Shown one piece after another: positions 10,272 through 18,794 of a stretch of 64,000 nt of DNA. Source of the DNA: Chloroflexota bacterium. Lineage in GTDB: Bacteria; Chloroflexota; Anaerolineae; Anaerolineales; UBA4823. A program made the translations under genes and the position numbers. The stretch covers positions 345,198 through 409,197 of the forward strand of contig JAKOUW010000160.1 in NCBI GenBank assembly GCA_029782365.1, read 5' to 3'. The notes beneath the pieces are model-generated. The model saw only the letters and a list, made by a program, of their open reading frames with translations. It was not told the origin of the DNA and ran no database searches. The stretch's first letter is position 1, and each line of letters opens with the position of its first letter.

Positions 10272-10907
10272 ATGGAGCCTATTCCAAGATCAGGGTATTA
10301 CTACCCAAACAAAGCCGGTTTGATCATAATCGAATCATTAGCCAATGTGATGGGCAAGAATGGCTTAAATGCAATCTTGAACCTGGCCCACTTATCACAT
10401 TTGATTGAAAGCCTCCCTAAGGATAACCTGGCGCGGGAATTTGATTTTTCCGATGTGTCAGCAATCAACCAGGCATTGGAGGAAATGTACGGCCCGCGGG
10501 GTGGGCGCGGCCTGGCGCTGCGCGCCGGGAGAGCTACCTTTGCGGATGTACTGCGCAATTTCGGCGCCCTGGCTGGCGCTGGCGACCTGGCGTTCCGGGT
10601 CTTGCCTCTGCTCACCAAGATGCGCATTGGGGTGCCTGCAATGGCGCGTATTTTCAGCCAGGTGTCCGATCAATATTCAACGGTTGAAGAAACTGAGAAT
10701 GAATTCGTATACACGATTCACCGCTGTCCTGTGTGTTGGGGCCGCGCCGGATTGGAGAAACCCGTGTGTTATATCGCGGTTGGTTTGCTCCAGGAAGGCT
10801 TGAAATGGCTTTCCGGCGGCAGTGAATTCCGGGTCAATGAATCCAAATGCATGGCGATGGGCGATCCGGTGTGCGAATTCATCATTCAAAAAACACCCAT
10901 CAGCTAG
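10272..10907 (+). CDS. V4R (4-vinyl reductase) domain protein
   Basis: A 211-residue protein whose C-terminal half resembles the V4R domain, a small-molecule-binding domain related to bacteriochlorophyll 4-vinyl reductase. Cysteines and histidines (HRCPVCWGRAGLEKPVCYIAVG, then KCMAMGDPVCEF) suggest metal or hydrophobic ligand binding. The N-terminal half (about 1-90) is helical and unassigned. It lies 15 bases after the roadblock gene and 7 before the response regulator. The context points to sensing rather than chlorophyll synthesis, for which no other genes are present. Confidence 0.8.
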   Translation: MEPIPRSGYYYPNKAGLIIIESLANVMGKNGLNAILNLAHLSHLIESLPKDNLAREFDFSDVSAINQALEEMYGPRGGRGLALRAGRATFADVLRNFGALAGAGDLAFRVLPLLTKMRIGVPAMARIFSQVSDQYSTVEETENEFVYTIHRCPVCWGRAGLEKPVCYIAVGLLQEGLKWLSGGSEFRVNESKCMAMGDPVCEFIIQKTPIS

Positions 10908-10914
10908 GCGCTTT

Positions 10915-11757
10915 GTGGCCGAAACTAAACCGAAAATTCTGATCGTCGAAGATGACCTGGATGTTGCGGATATGCTCAATGCATATTTCACTGCCCAGGG
11001 ATATGAAGTCCAAACAGCTAATTGGGGCGAGGACGCGGTGCGCGTTTGCCAGAATGCTCCTCAAAACCTGGTGATTTTGGATATACGACTGCCGGATATT
11101 GATGGTTTTGAAGTAGCCCGCCGTTTGCGCCACAGCAGGCGAACAGCCGGCATTCCGATTATTTTCCTGACCGAAAAACGCGGGCGTTCGGACCGTTTGC
11201 AAGGCCTGGAACTAGGGGCCGATGATTACATAACCAAGCCTTTTGATGTCCAGGAACTGCGCTTGCGCGTGCGCAATGCTTTACAGCGCGCCATTCAAGG
11301 TGCGGTTATCAATCCGGTCACCAATTTGCTGGAAGGTGAAGAGGTGGAAAAACGGTTGGCGGGTTGTTTCATGCTAGCAGAATGGGCGGTATTGTTAGTA
11401 GAATTGGAAAATCTTGAAATATTTCGCGATTTGTATGGTTTTGTGTCTTCCGATGATGTTTTGCGGGCGGTCAGTCTGATGATTTCGAACGCAGTGCGGG
11501 ATGAAGGCAGCCCAAATGATTTTGTCGGCCAATATGACCAGGCGGAATTTATTATCATTACCCAACCTTCCCGCTGGCATGCCCTGCGAGAACGGATTCG
11601 CTCCCGCCTGGAGCAAGCTCTCGATTATTTTTATCCACTAAAAGACCGTGGGCGCACAGACCAGGCAGGGCGGCTGGCAATTCGCATCGCGACTGCTACT
11701 TCGATCGACCCTGCGATGCAAGATATCAAAGCGCTCAAGGCGCGCCTGGCTGCCTGA
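10915..11757 (+). CDS. Response regulator with degenerate GGDEF-like output domain
   Basis: A 280-residue protein starting at GTG 10915. Residues 5-125 form a receiver: ILIVEDDLD (acidic pocket), LVILDIRLPDIDG (phospho-acceptor Asp), and a conserved Lys in DDYITKPFDV. The C-terminal region (about 130-275) looks like a GGDEF fold, but the signature is replaced by GQYDQAEFII, so diguanylate cyclase activity is unlikely. No histidine kinase is adjacent. It follows the V4R gene closely, and the MFS transporter starts 4 bases after its stop. Confidence 0.82.
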   Translation: MAETKPKILIVEDDLDVADMLNAYFTAQGYEVQTANWGEDAVRVCQNAPQNLVILDIRLPDIDGFEVARRLRHSRRTAGIPIIFLTEKRGRSDRLQGLELGADDYITKPFDVQELRLRVRNALQRAIQGAVINPVTNLLEGEEVEKRLAGCFMLAEWAVLLVELENLEIFRDLYGFVSSDDVLRAVSLMISNAVRDEGSPNDFVGQYDQAEFIIITQPSRWHALRERIRSRLEQALDYFYPLKDRGRTDQAGRLAIRIATATSIDPAMQDIKALKARLAA

Positions 11758-11761
11758 TTCC

Positions 11762-13015
11762 GTGAGCCGCCAGCTCCAAAGTGATAAGGTCGCTCACGCG
11801 CCTATCGGACAGATGGCACAGTATGCCTCGCCTGCGTTGCGCGCCAACTTTAACCATTTGTATTGGGATGTGGCAGGTTTCGGCATTTTAGCCGGCAGCA
11901 CCTTGTATTTTCAATCCATCTATGCCGCCCGCCTGGGCGCCAATGCTCTTCAAATCGGCTTGATCACAGCCGGTCCGGCGGTAATGGCTTTGCTGACCAC
12001 CTTACCTGCCGGGCGTTGGATAAGCAATAAACCGTTGATCAAGGTTTCGATTTGGGGTTCTTTGCTGCAGCGCCTGGCTTTTCTGTTGTTTATTACACTG
12101 CCCTGGCTGTTCAACCCGGCGAGCCAAATTGCGGCATTGATTGTCATTTCGCTAATTTTCACCATACCAGGGGTGATTTTTACAATCTCATTCAATGCTA
12201 TGTTTCCGGAGCTGGTTCCTGCAGAATACCGCAGCGAGGTTATCGGGAAACGCAATGCAATCGTGGCGGTCAGTTTAACCCTGACAAATATCTCCTGTGG
12301 GCTCCTGCTCGATGCACTTCCCACCCCACTCAATTACCAGTTGGTGTTTGTCCTCGGCGCAGCCGGCGCGATGTTGAGCTCTTTTCACTTGAGTCGGCTT
12401 AAATTGCTGACTGTTGATTGGATAACCAACAGCCCTCCCCGGGCAGGGAAACCTACAATGCTACGCCTGGATCTGTTGGCCGGCCCGTTTGGTTTGTTCA
12501 TGTTGAGCTACTTCGCCTTTTATGCCTTTCAATATATGCCCAGCCCTCTTTTTACTTTAAGTTTCGTCAACGAGCTGCGTCTGACAGATGGCGAAATTGG
12601 ACTGGGAAATGCTTTCTTCTATTTGATGATGACGCTGGCGTCGTTGTTTTTGTTTAGGCTGAGCAATCGTTTTGGCAATCGGAGATTACTGCTATCGACG
12701 ATCAGTTGCTTTGGCTTTTATCCAATTTTCCTGGCGATTGTCTGGCAACCATGGATATTTTGGGTTGTCTCAGGCGTTGGCGGAGTTGTGTACGGCTTGA
12801 TCAGCGGAGCAATGTTGAACCGCCTGATGGAGCGAGTGCCTGACCAGGACCGTCCAGCCCATATGGCTTTGCATAACCTGGCATTAAATCTTGGTATTTT
12901 ATGTGGTTCTTTTCTCGGGCCCTTTGCCGGGGAGCTGGTCGGGTTGCGAACAGCTGTATTTGTCGTAGGTGTGTTGCGTGCTATGGTTGGGCTGTTGATT
13001 TGGTGGTGGGGATAA
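11762..13015 (+). CDS. Major facilitator superfamily transporter
   Basis: A 417-residue polytopic membrane protein with about 12 hydrophobic segments in MFS style. The loop after the second helix (LPAGRWISNK) matches the family's charged loop. The start is taken as GTG 11762, four bases after the preceding stop; ATG 11813 is an alternative that would remove 17 polar residues. Substrate cannot be told from sequence. It ends 5 bases from the convergent rsmA stop. Confidence 0.82.
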   Translation: MSRQLQSDKVAHAPIGQMAQYASPALRANFNHLYWDVAGFGILAGSTLYFQSIYAARLGANALQIGLITAGPAVMALLTTLPAGRWISNKPLIKVSIWGSLLQRLAFLLFITLPWLFNPASQIAALIVISLIFTIPGVIFTISFNAMFPELVPAEYRSEVIGKRNAIVAVSLTLTNISCGLLLDALPTPLNYQLVFVLGAAGAMLSSFHLSRLKLLTVDWITNSPPRAGKPTMLRLDLLAGPFGLFMLSYFAFYAFQYMPSPLFTLSFVNELRLTDGEIGLGNAFFYLMMTLASLFLFRLSNRFGNRRLLLSTISCFGFYPIFLAIVWQPWIFWVVSGVGGVVYGLISGAMLNRLMERVPDQDRPAHMALHNLALNLGILCGSFLGPFAGELVGLRTAVFVVGVLRAMVGLLIWWWG

Positions 13016-13019
13016 CGTG

Positions 13020-13874
13020 CTACGTTGATTTGGCGCGCTGGTAAGAGTCGACCAGGCTGCGCCACTCATCCAGATGCAGCGTTTCGGCGCGCCGTTGGGG
13101 GTCGATGCCAGACTGTTCCAAAAGTATGTTTGCCTGGGCAGGTGTCACCGCTAACCCGCCAGACAGGCTGTTGCGCAAGGTTTTTCGTTTCTGGCTGAAG
13201 CCGGCTTTGATAAGTCTAAAGAACGTGTCCAACTGTTCCTCAGGAAGGTACGGTTGTGGAAAAAGTCGGACGCGCACCACAGCAGAATCTACCTTGGGAG
13301 GCGGCAGAAAAGCGCTTGCTGGAATGTGGGCCGCCAGGTCGGGTATGCCGTAAACCTGGACGCTCAACGCTAACAGACTGAGATCCCCTGGTCTGGCGCA
13401 GATGCGTTCCGCCACTTCGCGTTGAATCGTCAGTGCTAACTGTCGCGGGCGCAACCGGACGGATAATAAATGGCGGATGACGGCAGAGGTGATGTAATAT
13501 GGAATGTTAGCTGCTACCACATAACCCTGACCAACATCGAGATCAGGGAATAAATTTTCCGGGTTAAAGGCCAGGATATCACCCACCACAAGGCGAACGT
13601 TCGAGAAGGGTTTGAGCACATACTTGAGCGCCGGCGTCAGTCGGTCATCTATTTCCACGGCTACCACCTCCCTGGCGTTGGCAGCCAGGTGGCGAGTGAG
13701 ATTGCCCAGACCGGCGCCGATTTCCAACACGTAATCCTGCGGAGAAATGCCGGCCGCCTCCACCACTCTGCGGATGGCATGGTCATCGATCAAGAAATTC
13801 TGCCCCAGGCTTTTGTCGGTATGCAGTCCAAACTGGCGCATGATGGCGGGAATATTCAACGGGGGAAGGTTCAT
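13020..13874 (-). CDS. rsmA: 16S rRNA dimethyladenosine transferase RsmA/KsgA
   Basis: A 284-residue SAM-dependent methyltransferase that dimethylates two adjacent adenines near the 3' end of 16S rRNA. It shows KSLGQNFLID, the SAM motif VLEIGAGLGNLTRHLA, and the catalytic AANIPYYITSAV. ATG 13874 is chosen because the family begins close to this point. It overlaps the stop of the upstream G5/3D gene as ATGA. A yabE-like gene beside ksgA is also the arrangement in Bacillus. Confidence 0.95.
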   Translation of the reverse strand: MNLPPLNIPAIMRQFGLHTDKSLGQNFLIDDHAIRRVVEAAGISPQDYVLEIGAGLGNLTRHLAANAREVVAVEIDDRLTPALKYVLKPFSNVRLVVGDILAFNPENLFPDLDVGQGYVVAANIPYYITSAVIRHLLSVRLRPRQLALTIQREVAERICARPGDLSLLALSVQVYGIPDLAAHIPASAFLPPPKVDSAVVRVRLFPQPYLPEEQLDTFFRLIKAGFSQKRKTLRNSLSGGLAVTPAQANILLEQSGIDPQRRAETLHLDEWRSLVDSYQRAKST

Positions 13875-15232
13875 GGAAATATCCAAACAATGTTCGCCGG
13901 TGGCGGCCAAAGGAAATAAACTGTGACGTGCTTGTACCAGGCAACATAATCGCTGTCTTCGTAGCCCAGGTCGATTATTCGCCCAATGACTTTCCCACCA
14001 ATATCCGCTGCAACTGCCTCTCCGTAACCGGGGATATACAACCGCGTAAAGAAAGGTATATACCGGCGGTCCACCGCGACAACGCCCTTTTTGAGTTTTA
14101 AGCCTGAGGCGGTTGTGGAACCGCCGGCTGAAGTGGGATTATAGGATGTTGCTACCATGTCGATGGCGCGCCAGTAATTGATCGGCCCATCCGGCGTGTC
14201 GATAGTGTGCATCACAAGCTTGGTGCCGTAGCCTACAACCTGATTGCGAGCCGGGCGAATCAAGAATGTGCCTTCGTTGATCCGGCTGATTTCTTTTCCA
14301 TCTTCGTAACGAACGCGCACCCGCTGCTCTTGGATGCCCACCTGGCCCACTTTCAATACGCTTTGTTGGTCAATTTCTGTATCTGGGTCTGCCTGGTATT
14401 CCATTTCAAATGGAATCGTGGACTGCGTGGCAACAAAAACTTCCTGGACGTGCACAATCCGGATGAGCCCATCGCTGGGCAGGGGTTGGCTGTCAGCCGG
14501 CAGACTGTAATCCAGGCCCTGCAGTGCCAGTCCATTTTGAGCCAACGCCTGCCCGACACTTTTCGCAGCGCTTAGCACCGAATACTCTCCGTGGATAGTG
14601 ACAATCTTGAATTCCCTGGCCTGCGTGAATTCAGCCTGCAGGCCGTCTGTGAGAGGCGTGGATGGGGAAGGCTCAAGGATATCGGCCAGACGAAGGCTAT
14701 AGCCGGCCTCCAGCAAGGCGCCAGCCAGGGTGGATGATGTACTCGAAATAACTCCGGGGACGCCATTGATCTTGATTTCCAGACGTTTCAGCCGATCGAT
14801 AGACAGCAAGCGGGCTGAGCTGGGTTGGCCCGGTTCAATTTCCCGGCCATCGGCATAAAACTTCCAGCCCGGCTCGGCGGAAATACCAACGACAGCCAGC
14901 CAATCTAACGGAAATTCGCTGGCGGTGTACACCGTGTACATCTGGCTCCCATCTTTTAGCAATACAGCTCGGGCTCGCCTGACGGCGATCGTTTGGCCGT
15001 TCGCCAGAATCGAACTGGCTGGCGGGTTAACCTGGTCATAGGGGGTCAAGGCCACATTACTCTGAGCCAGGGCTTGTCCGACTGTCCATGCCCAAGTGCG
15101 CACGTTGAGCTGCTGGCCGTTTACCTGCAGGGTAACGGTTTTCTTGAGGGATGAGATCGCCAGCGTCGCGCTGGCGATTATGACAATTATAGAACCCGCC
15201 AAGCCTACCTGGCGGAAGCGTTTATTTTTCAC
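13871..15232 (-). CDS. YabE-like protein: DUF348 repeats, G5 and 3D domains
   Basis: A 453-residue exported protein. After an N-terminal membrane anchor (about 8-28) there are three DUF348 ubiquitin-like repeats (about 32-225), a G5 domain (about 240-320, VRVRYEDGKEISR) and a C-terminal 3D domain (about 355-453, YNPTSAGGSTTASGLKLKKG, then VAVDRRYIPFF and IDLGYEDSD). Such proteins act on peptidoglycan, as in the Rpf/YabE group. The start overlaps the end of the acyl-CoA dehydrogenase gene by 11 bases, and the stop is coupled to rsmA. Confidence 0.88.
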   Translation of the reverse strand: MKNKRFRQVGLAGSIIVIIASATLAISSLKKTVTLQVNGQQLNVRTWAWTVGQALAQSNVALTPYDQVNPPASSILANGQTIAVRRARAVLLKDGSQMYTVYTASEFPLDWLAVVGISAEPGWKFYADGREIEPGQPSSARLLSIDRLKRLEIKINGVPGVISSTSSTLAGALLEAGYSLRLADILEPSPSTPLTDGLQAEFTQAREFKIVTIHGEYSVLSAAKSVGQALAQNGLALQGLDYSLPADSQPLPSDGLIRIVHVQEVFVATQSTIPFEMEYQADPDTEIDQQSVLKVGQVGIQEQRVRVRYEDGKEISRINEGTFLIRPARNQVVGYGTKLVMHTIDTPDGPINYWRAIDMVATSYNPTSAGGSTTASGLKLKKGVVAVDRRYIPFFTRLYIPGYGEAVAADIGGKVIGRIIDLGYEDSDYVAWYKHVTVYFLWPPPANIVWIFP

Positions 15233-16358
15233 GAATCAAAGACCTGGCAATAACCAACCGTTGAACTTCGCTGGTGCCTTCGCCAATCGTCATCAAGCGC
15301 GCGTCGCGATAGATCAGTTCTACCGGGTATTCACGGCTGTAGCCGTAGCCACCGTGAATCTGAATGGCGTTACGGCAAACCCGTTCTGCCATCTCCGTGG
15401 CGAAAAGCTTGGCCATGGCGGCCTGGCGAGTATAAGGGCGTCCTTGCTCCTTCAGCCAGGCGGCATGGTAAACCATCAGGCGAGCTGCCTGGATTTCGGT
15501 GGCTGCATCCGCCAGCATCCATTGTATTGCTTCATGATTCGCAATTGGCGCGCCAAAAGCCCGGCGCTCCCGGGCGTAATTTAACCCGGCTTCGAAAGCA
15601 GCCTCAGCTAACCCAACAGCCAGAGCCCCGATGCTCACCCTGCCACCATCCAGCACTTGCAGCGTCTGGTATAGGCCCTGCCCGGCTTCACCGACCAGGT
15701 GATCGAGAGGCACGCGCACGTTGGCCAGGGTCAAAGCATGGGTAGGAGAACCGCGCAGTCCCATCTTTTTTTCTGGTGGAGCGATCGACAGCCCTGGTGT
15801 GTTAGCCGGCACGAGCACCTGGTTGAATCCATTTTCGCCGCTCCGGCACAGCACAATGATGTATGCGGCGATACTGGCGTTGGTACACCAGGCTTTGGCT
15901 CCGTTTAAGACCCACTCGGCGCCATCTCTTTCAACCCGGGTGCGAATTCCTTGGAGATCCGACCCTGCGTCCGGCTCGGTTAGTGCCAGGGCAGCCAGGC
16001 CTTTCTGCCCAGAGGCAGCCAGCGGTAAAAAACGCTCTTTCAAAGCCCGGCTGCCGAAGAGCACCAGGGGCGCGGTGCCCAGGCCGTTGTGGGCAGCAAT
16101 GGATAGGGCGGTGCTGCCGCAGCCCCAACCCAATTCTTCAATGGCGATGGCAGCGCTGACCGCGTCAACGCCTGCGCCGCCAAACTCTTCGGGGATCACC
16201 AGACCGAGCAGTCCCAATGGACCCATTTTTCGCACAGCCTGCCAGTTGAACTCGCCTTTCTCATCCACTTCACGGGCAAGTGGTTTTACTTCACGGGCTA
16301 CGAAATCGTGGACAGCCGCCTGCCACATTTTTTGTTCAGAAGTCAGGTCAAATTGCAT
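15222..16358 (-). CDS. Acyl-CoA dehydrogenase
   Basis: A 378-residue FAD enzyme starting at ATG 16358 (MQFDLTSEQKMWQ). It has the family signatures ALTEPDAGSDLQGIRTR and IQIHGGYGYSREYPVELIYRDARLMTIGEGTSEVQRLVIAR. The Glu of the C-terminal IGEGTSE motif matches the catalytic base of short-chain and butyryl-CoA-type enzymes. Chain-length specificity cannot be assigned. It may be functionally linked to the acyl-CoA synthetase further upstream on the same strand, but a + strand gene lies between them. Confidence 0.92.
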   Translation of the reverse strand: MQFDLTSEQKMWQAAVHDFVAREVKPLAREVDEKGEFNWQAVRKMGPLGLLGLVIPEEFGGAGVDAVSAAIAIEELGWGCGSTALSIAAHNGLGTAPLVLFGSRALKERFLPLAASGQKGLAALALTEPDAGSDLQGIRTRVERDGAEWVLNGAKAWCTNASIAAYIIVLCRSGENGFNQVLVPANTPGLSIAPPEKKMGLRGSPTHALTLANVRVPLDHLVGEAGQGLYQTLQVLDGGRVSIGALAVGLAEAAFEAGLNYARERRAFGAPIANHEAIQWMLADAATEIQAARLMVYHAAWLKEQGRPYTRQAAMAKLFATEMAERVCRNAIQIHGGYGYSREYPVELIYRDARLMTIGEGTSEVQRLVIARSLIREK

Positions 16359-16448
16359 ATGGATTCTCCTGCAGATGGTTCTATTATAACCGAGGGAGCA
16401 GACGTAAGTTTCTATGCCGCCCCCCTGATGATGCAACTCCGGGAGTGG

Positions 16449-16468
16449 GGTTAACCCATTGGTTAACC
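16449..16468. promoter_or_regulatory. Perfect interrupted palindrome (operator candidate)
   Basis: GGTTAAC and GTTAACC arms (7 bp each) are separated by CCATTG. The site lies about 90 bases upstream of the acyl-CoA dehydrogenase start and about 110 upstream of the small + strand gene. A second small dyad, ACTCC-G-GGAGT, lies at 16436-16446. The geometry fits a dimeric repressor site; the regulator is unknown. Confidence 0.45.
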
Positions 16469-16534
16469 TCAGGGGAAAAATGGGTATTTATTCCCATCAG
16501 CTATTGCCATGCGCCGATTCTTGTGCCAGAATAC

Positions 16535-16548
16535 AGAACATTTGTTCT
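16535..16548 (+). promoter_or_regulatory. LexA/SOS-box-like palindrome
   Basis: AGAAC-ATTT-GTTCT is a 5-bp-arm palindrome matching the Gram-positive SOS box core GAAC-N4-GTTC. It sits 29 bases before the ATG of the small gene at 16577, where it would overlap the promoter. This is a sequence match only; lexA is not in the window. Confidence 0.5.
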
Positions 16549-16576
16549 ATTAATGGCAAATTGTGGGAGCGCAGAT

Positions 16577-16813
16577 ATGAGTGGAAACCAAGATGAATCT
16601 CGGCGCGTTCCAGGCAGGCGTGAATTTCCTGGCCGCCGCCGGCCATCAAAGCGCTGTGCCTGCGGCCGGCTGGCGGTGTGGATGCTGCCTGTTCGGCAAC
16701 TTGGCGCGGAACTGGATACCTATTACACATCTTATATGCCTTTGTGTACAAAATGTTGGGAAATAGAAAAAGGAATGTGGGACACTCCGCCCCGGGTTAT
16801 GCGTATAGGCTAG
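16577..16813 (+). CDS. Small Cys-containing protein, possibly SOS-controlled
   Basis: A 78-residue predicted protein not recognised as any family. The N-terminal third is Arg/Pro rich. Four cysteines sit as CAC (about residue 27) and CTKC (about residue 57), which could form a small zinc ribbon. Support for a real gene is a GGGAG Shine-Dalgarno seven bases before ATG 16577, an SOS-box-like palindrome just upstream, and an otherwise empty gap between two minus-strand genes. SOS-controlled small genes are often cell-division inhibitors or DNA-damage factors; no function is claimed here. Confidence 0.5.
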   Translation: MSGNQDESRRVPGRREFPGRRRPSKRCACGRLAVWMLPVRQLGAELDTYYTSYMPLCTKCWEIEKGMWDTPPRVMRIG

Positions 16814-16838
16814 CAGCGAACCGCAAGGTCAGCTCATT

Positions 16839-18794
16839 TCAGGCTGCATGCCGGATGGCAGCCACTGCCTCTGGGTTGACGAGCGATGAGGTGTCGCCTT
16901 CATCCAGGCCAAGGTAGGCTGAGCGAATGATACGGCGCATCACTTTGGCGTTGCGGGTTTTTGGCAGGTCAGCGACAAACCAGACTGCTTGAGGCGCCAG
17001 GGCTTTACCCAGGGATTTGACAATCAGGCTGCGCAGTTCGAAGCGCAGAGTTTCGGATGGCCGCAAACCTGGCATGAGAACCACGAAAACCACCAGGTCT
17101 GAACCTTTGATGGGATCTGGGATTCCAATCGCAGCCGATTCGAGAATGGACGGGTGAGCCGCAAGGATCGATTCGACTTCAGCCGGTCCCAGGCGCTTGC
17201 CAGCGATTTTGATCGTGTCGTCAGAACGCCCCAGGATATACCACAACCCATCTGCATCCACCGCGGCGAAGTCGCCATGAACCCAGACGTCAGGCCAGCG
17301 GCTCCAATAGGTGTCCAGATAACGCTGGGGGTCATTCCAGAAGCCGCGTGTCATGCCGATCCAGGGAGCGCGGATCACCAATTCTCCTACCTGATTGCGG
17401 ACTGACTGCCCATTTTCATCCACCACATCGGCAGCAATGCCCGGACAGGGAGCGGAAAAAGCGCATGGTTTGAGCGGTAAGAGGGGGTTGCCGCAGACGA
17501 TGCCGCCAGAGATCTCGGTGCCGCCGGAATAATTCACGATCGGAATTTTTCGCTGTCCCACTTTATCGAACAACCACATCCAGGGATCGGGGTTCCAGGG
17601 TTCTCCGGTAGATGCAAAGCAGTGTAATTTTGAAAGGTTGTAGCGGTTCAGTGCATCATCGCCATGCGCAATCAAAGCGCGCACCAGGGTTGGTGAAATG
17701 CCCATGACAGCCAGATGGTGGCTTTCAGCCATTTTCCACAAACGGTCAGGGCTGGGATAATCGGGAGCGCCATCATACAAAACACATGTGCCGCCAAGCA
17801 GCAGGGAACCGAAAACCAGCCACGGACCCATCATCCAACCCATATCTGTGACCCAAAAGATAGCTTCTTCCGGATGCAAATCCATGTTGAAGGCCATGTC
17901 TTGAGCGGCCTTGATGGGAAACCCGCAGTGCGTATGCAGAGCCCCTTTGGGCTTGCCTGTTGTGCCAGAAGTGTAAATCACCATTAACGGATCTTCTGCC
18001 TCTGTTATTGCCGTCGCAGCATTGTCTGGCTGCTTGGAAACCAGGTTATGCCAGTCGTGATCGCGGCCCGGAACCATGTGCATTTCAGCGCCGGTATACC
18101 TGGCGATGATCATGTGCTGAAGAGAAGGCAATTGAGCGGCAGCCTCATCGGCGATAGGTTTCAGGGGAATGACCTTGCCACGACGAGAGAATCCATCGGC
18201 TGTGAACAAAGCCTTTGCCTTTGCATCGGCCAGGCGTGAAACGACAGCTCCCGCACCAAAGCCGGAAAAGAGCGGCAGAATAATACCGCCAATCTTGGCG
18301 ATAGCCAGGAGAGCAACGACAATATCAGCATTCATCGGCATCAGTATTCCAATTGCATCGCCTTTGCCCAAACCCAGAGAGCGCAAGCCGTTGGCCATGC
18401 GGTTCACTTCACTGGATAGCTCTGCGTAAGTTAACCGCCGCACTTCACCAGTTTCATTTTCAGCGACCAATGCAATATTGTTCGCCTTTGATGTGCCAAT
18501 ATATTTATCGAGCAGGTTGTGCACGATGTTCATTTGACCGTCCACACACCAGCGTGGCCATGCGGTTCCCTTCGACATGTCAACAACAGAAGAATACGGC
18601 CGGTAAAATTGTATATCCAGGTAATGCAGCACAGCATCTGTAAACCAGGCGAAATCCTGAATCGAGCGCTGCAAAAGATCGGCGAAATTCTTCAAGCCAT
18701 ACTGGCGCATGAACACGGTAAGGTGGGCGCGCTCGATCGTTTGTGCATCCGGTCGCCAGACGATCTCGCCGCCAAAGTCAAAATTTTCGCTCAT
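16839..18794 (-). CDS. AMP-dependent acyl-CoA synthetase (acetyl/acetoacetyl-CoA synthetase-like)
   Basis: A 651-residue adenylate-forming ligase with MVIYTSGTTGKPKGALHTHCG (ATP-binding A3 motif), YSGGTEISGGI, and the hinge region WYILGRSDDTIKIAGKRLGPAEVE. The C-terminal acceptor lysine motif is degenerate (LPKTRNAKVMRR, where acetyl-CoA synthetases usually have SGK). The length and N-terminal region resemble acetyl- or acetoacetyl-CoA synthetases; the exact acid is unknown. ATG 18794 overlaps the stop of the carotenoid gene as ATGA. An earlier in-frame start is rejected because it would lie inside that gene. Confidence 0.87.
   Translation of the reverse strand: MSENFDFGGEIVWRPDAQTIERAHLTVFMRQYGLKNFADLLQRSIQDFAWFTDAVLHYLDIQFYRPYSSVVDMSKGTAWPRWCVDGQMNIVHNLLDKYIGTSKANNIALVAENETGEVRRLTYAELSSEVNRMANGLRSLGLGKGDAIGILMPMNADIVVALLAIAKIGGIILPLFSGFGAGAVVSRLADAKAKALFTADGFSRRGKVIPLKPIADEAAAQLPSLQHMIIARYTGAEMHMVPGRDHDWHNLVSKQPDNAATAITEAEDPLMVIYTSGTTGKPKGALHTHCGFPIKAAQDMAFNMDLHPEEAIFWVTDMGWMMGPWLVFGSLLLGGTCVLYDGAPDYPSPDRLWKMAESHHLAVMGISPTLVRALIAHGDDALNRYNLSKLHCFASTGEPWNPDPWMWLFDKVGQRKIPIVNYSGGTEISGGIVCGNPLLPLKPCAFSAPCPGIAADVVDENGQSVRNQVGELVIRAPWIGMTRGFWNDPQRYLDTYWSRWPDVWVHGDFAAVDADGLWYILGRSDDTIKIAGKRLGPAEVESILAAHPSILESAAIGIPDPIKGSDLVVFVVLMPGLRPSETLRFELRSLIVKSLGKALAPQAVWFVADLPKTRNAKVMRRIIRSAYLGLDEGDTSSLVNPEAVAAIRHAA

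Noticed and set aside
13020..13910. Upstream start for rsmA at 13910
   Set aside because: The extra 12 residues are not family-like and would lie inside the preceding gene; ATG 13874 with an ATGA overlap fits better.
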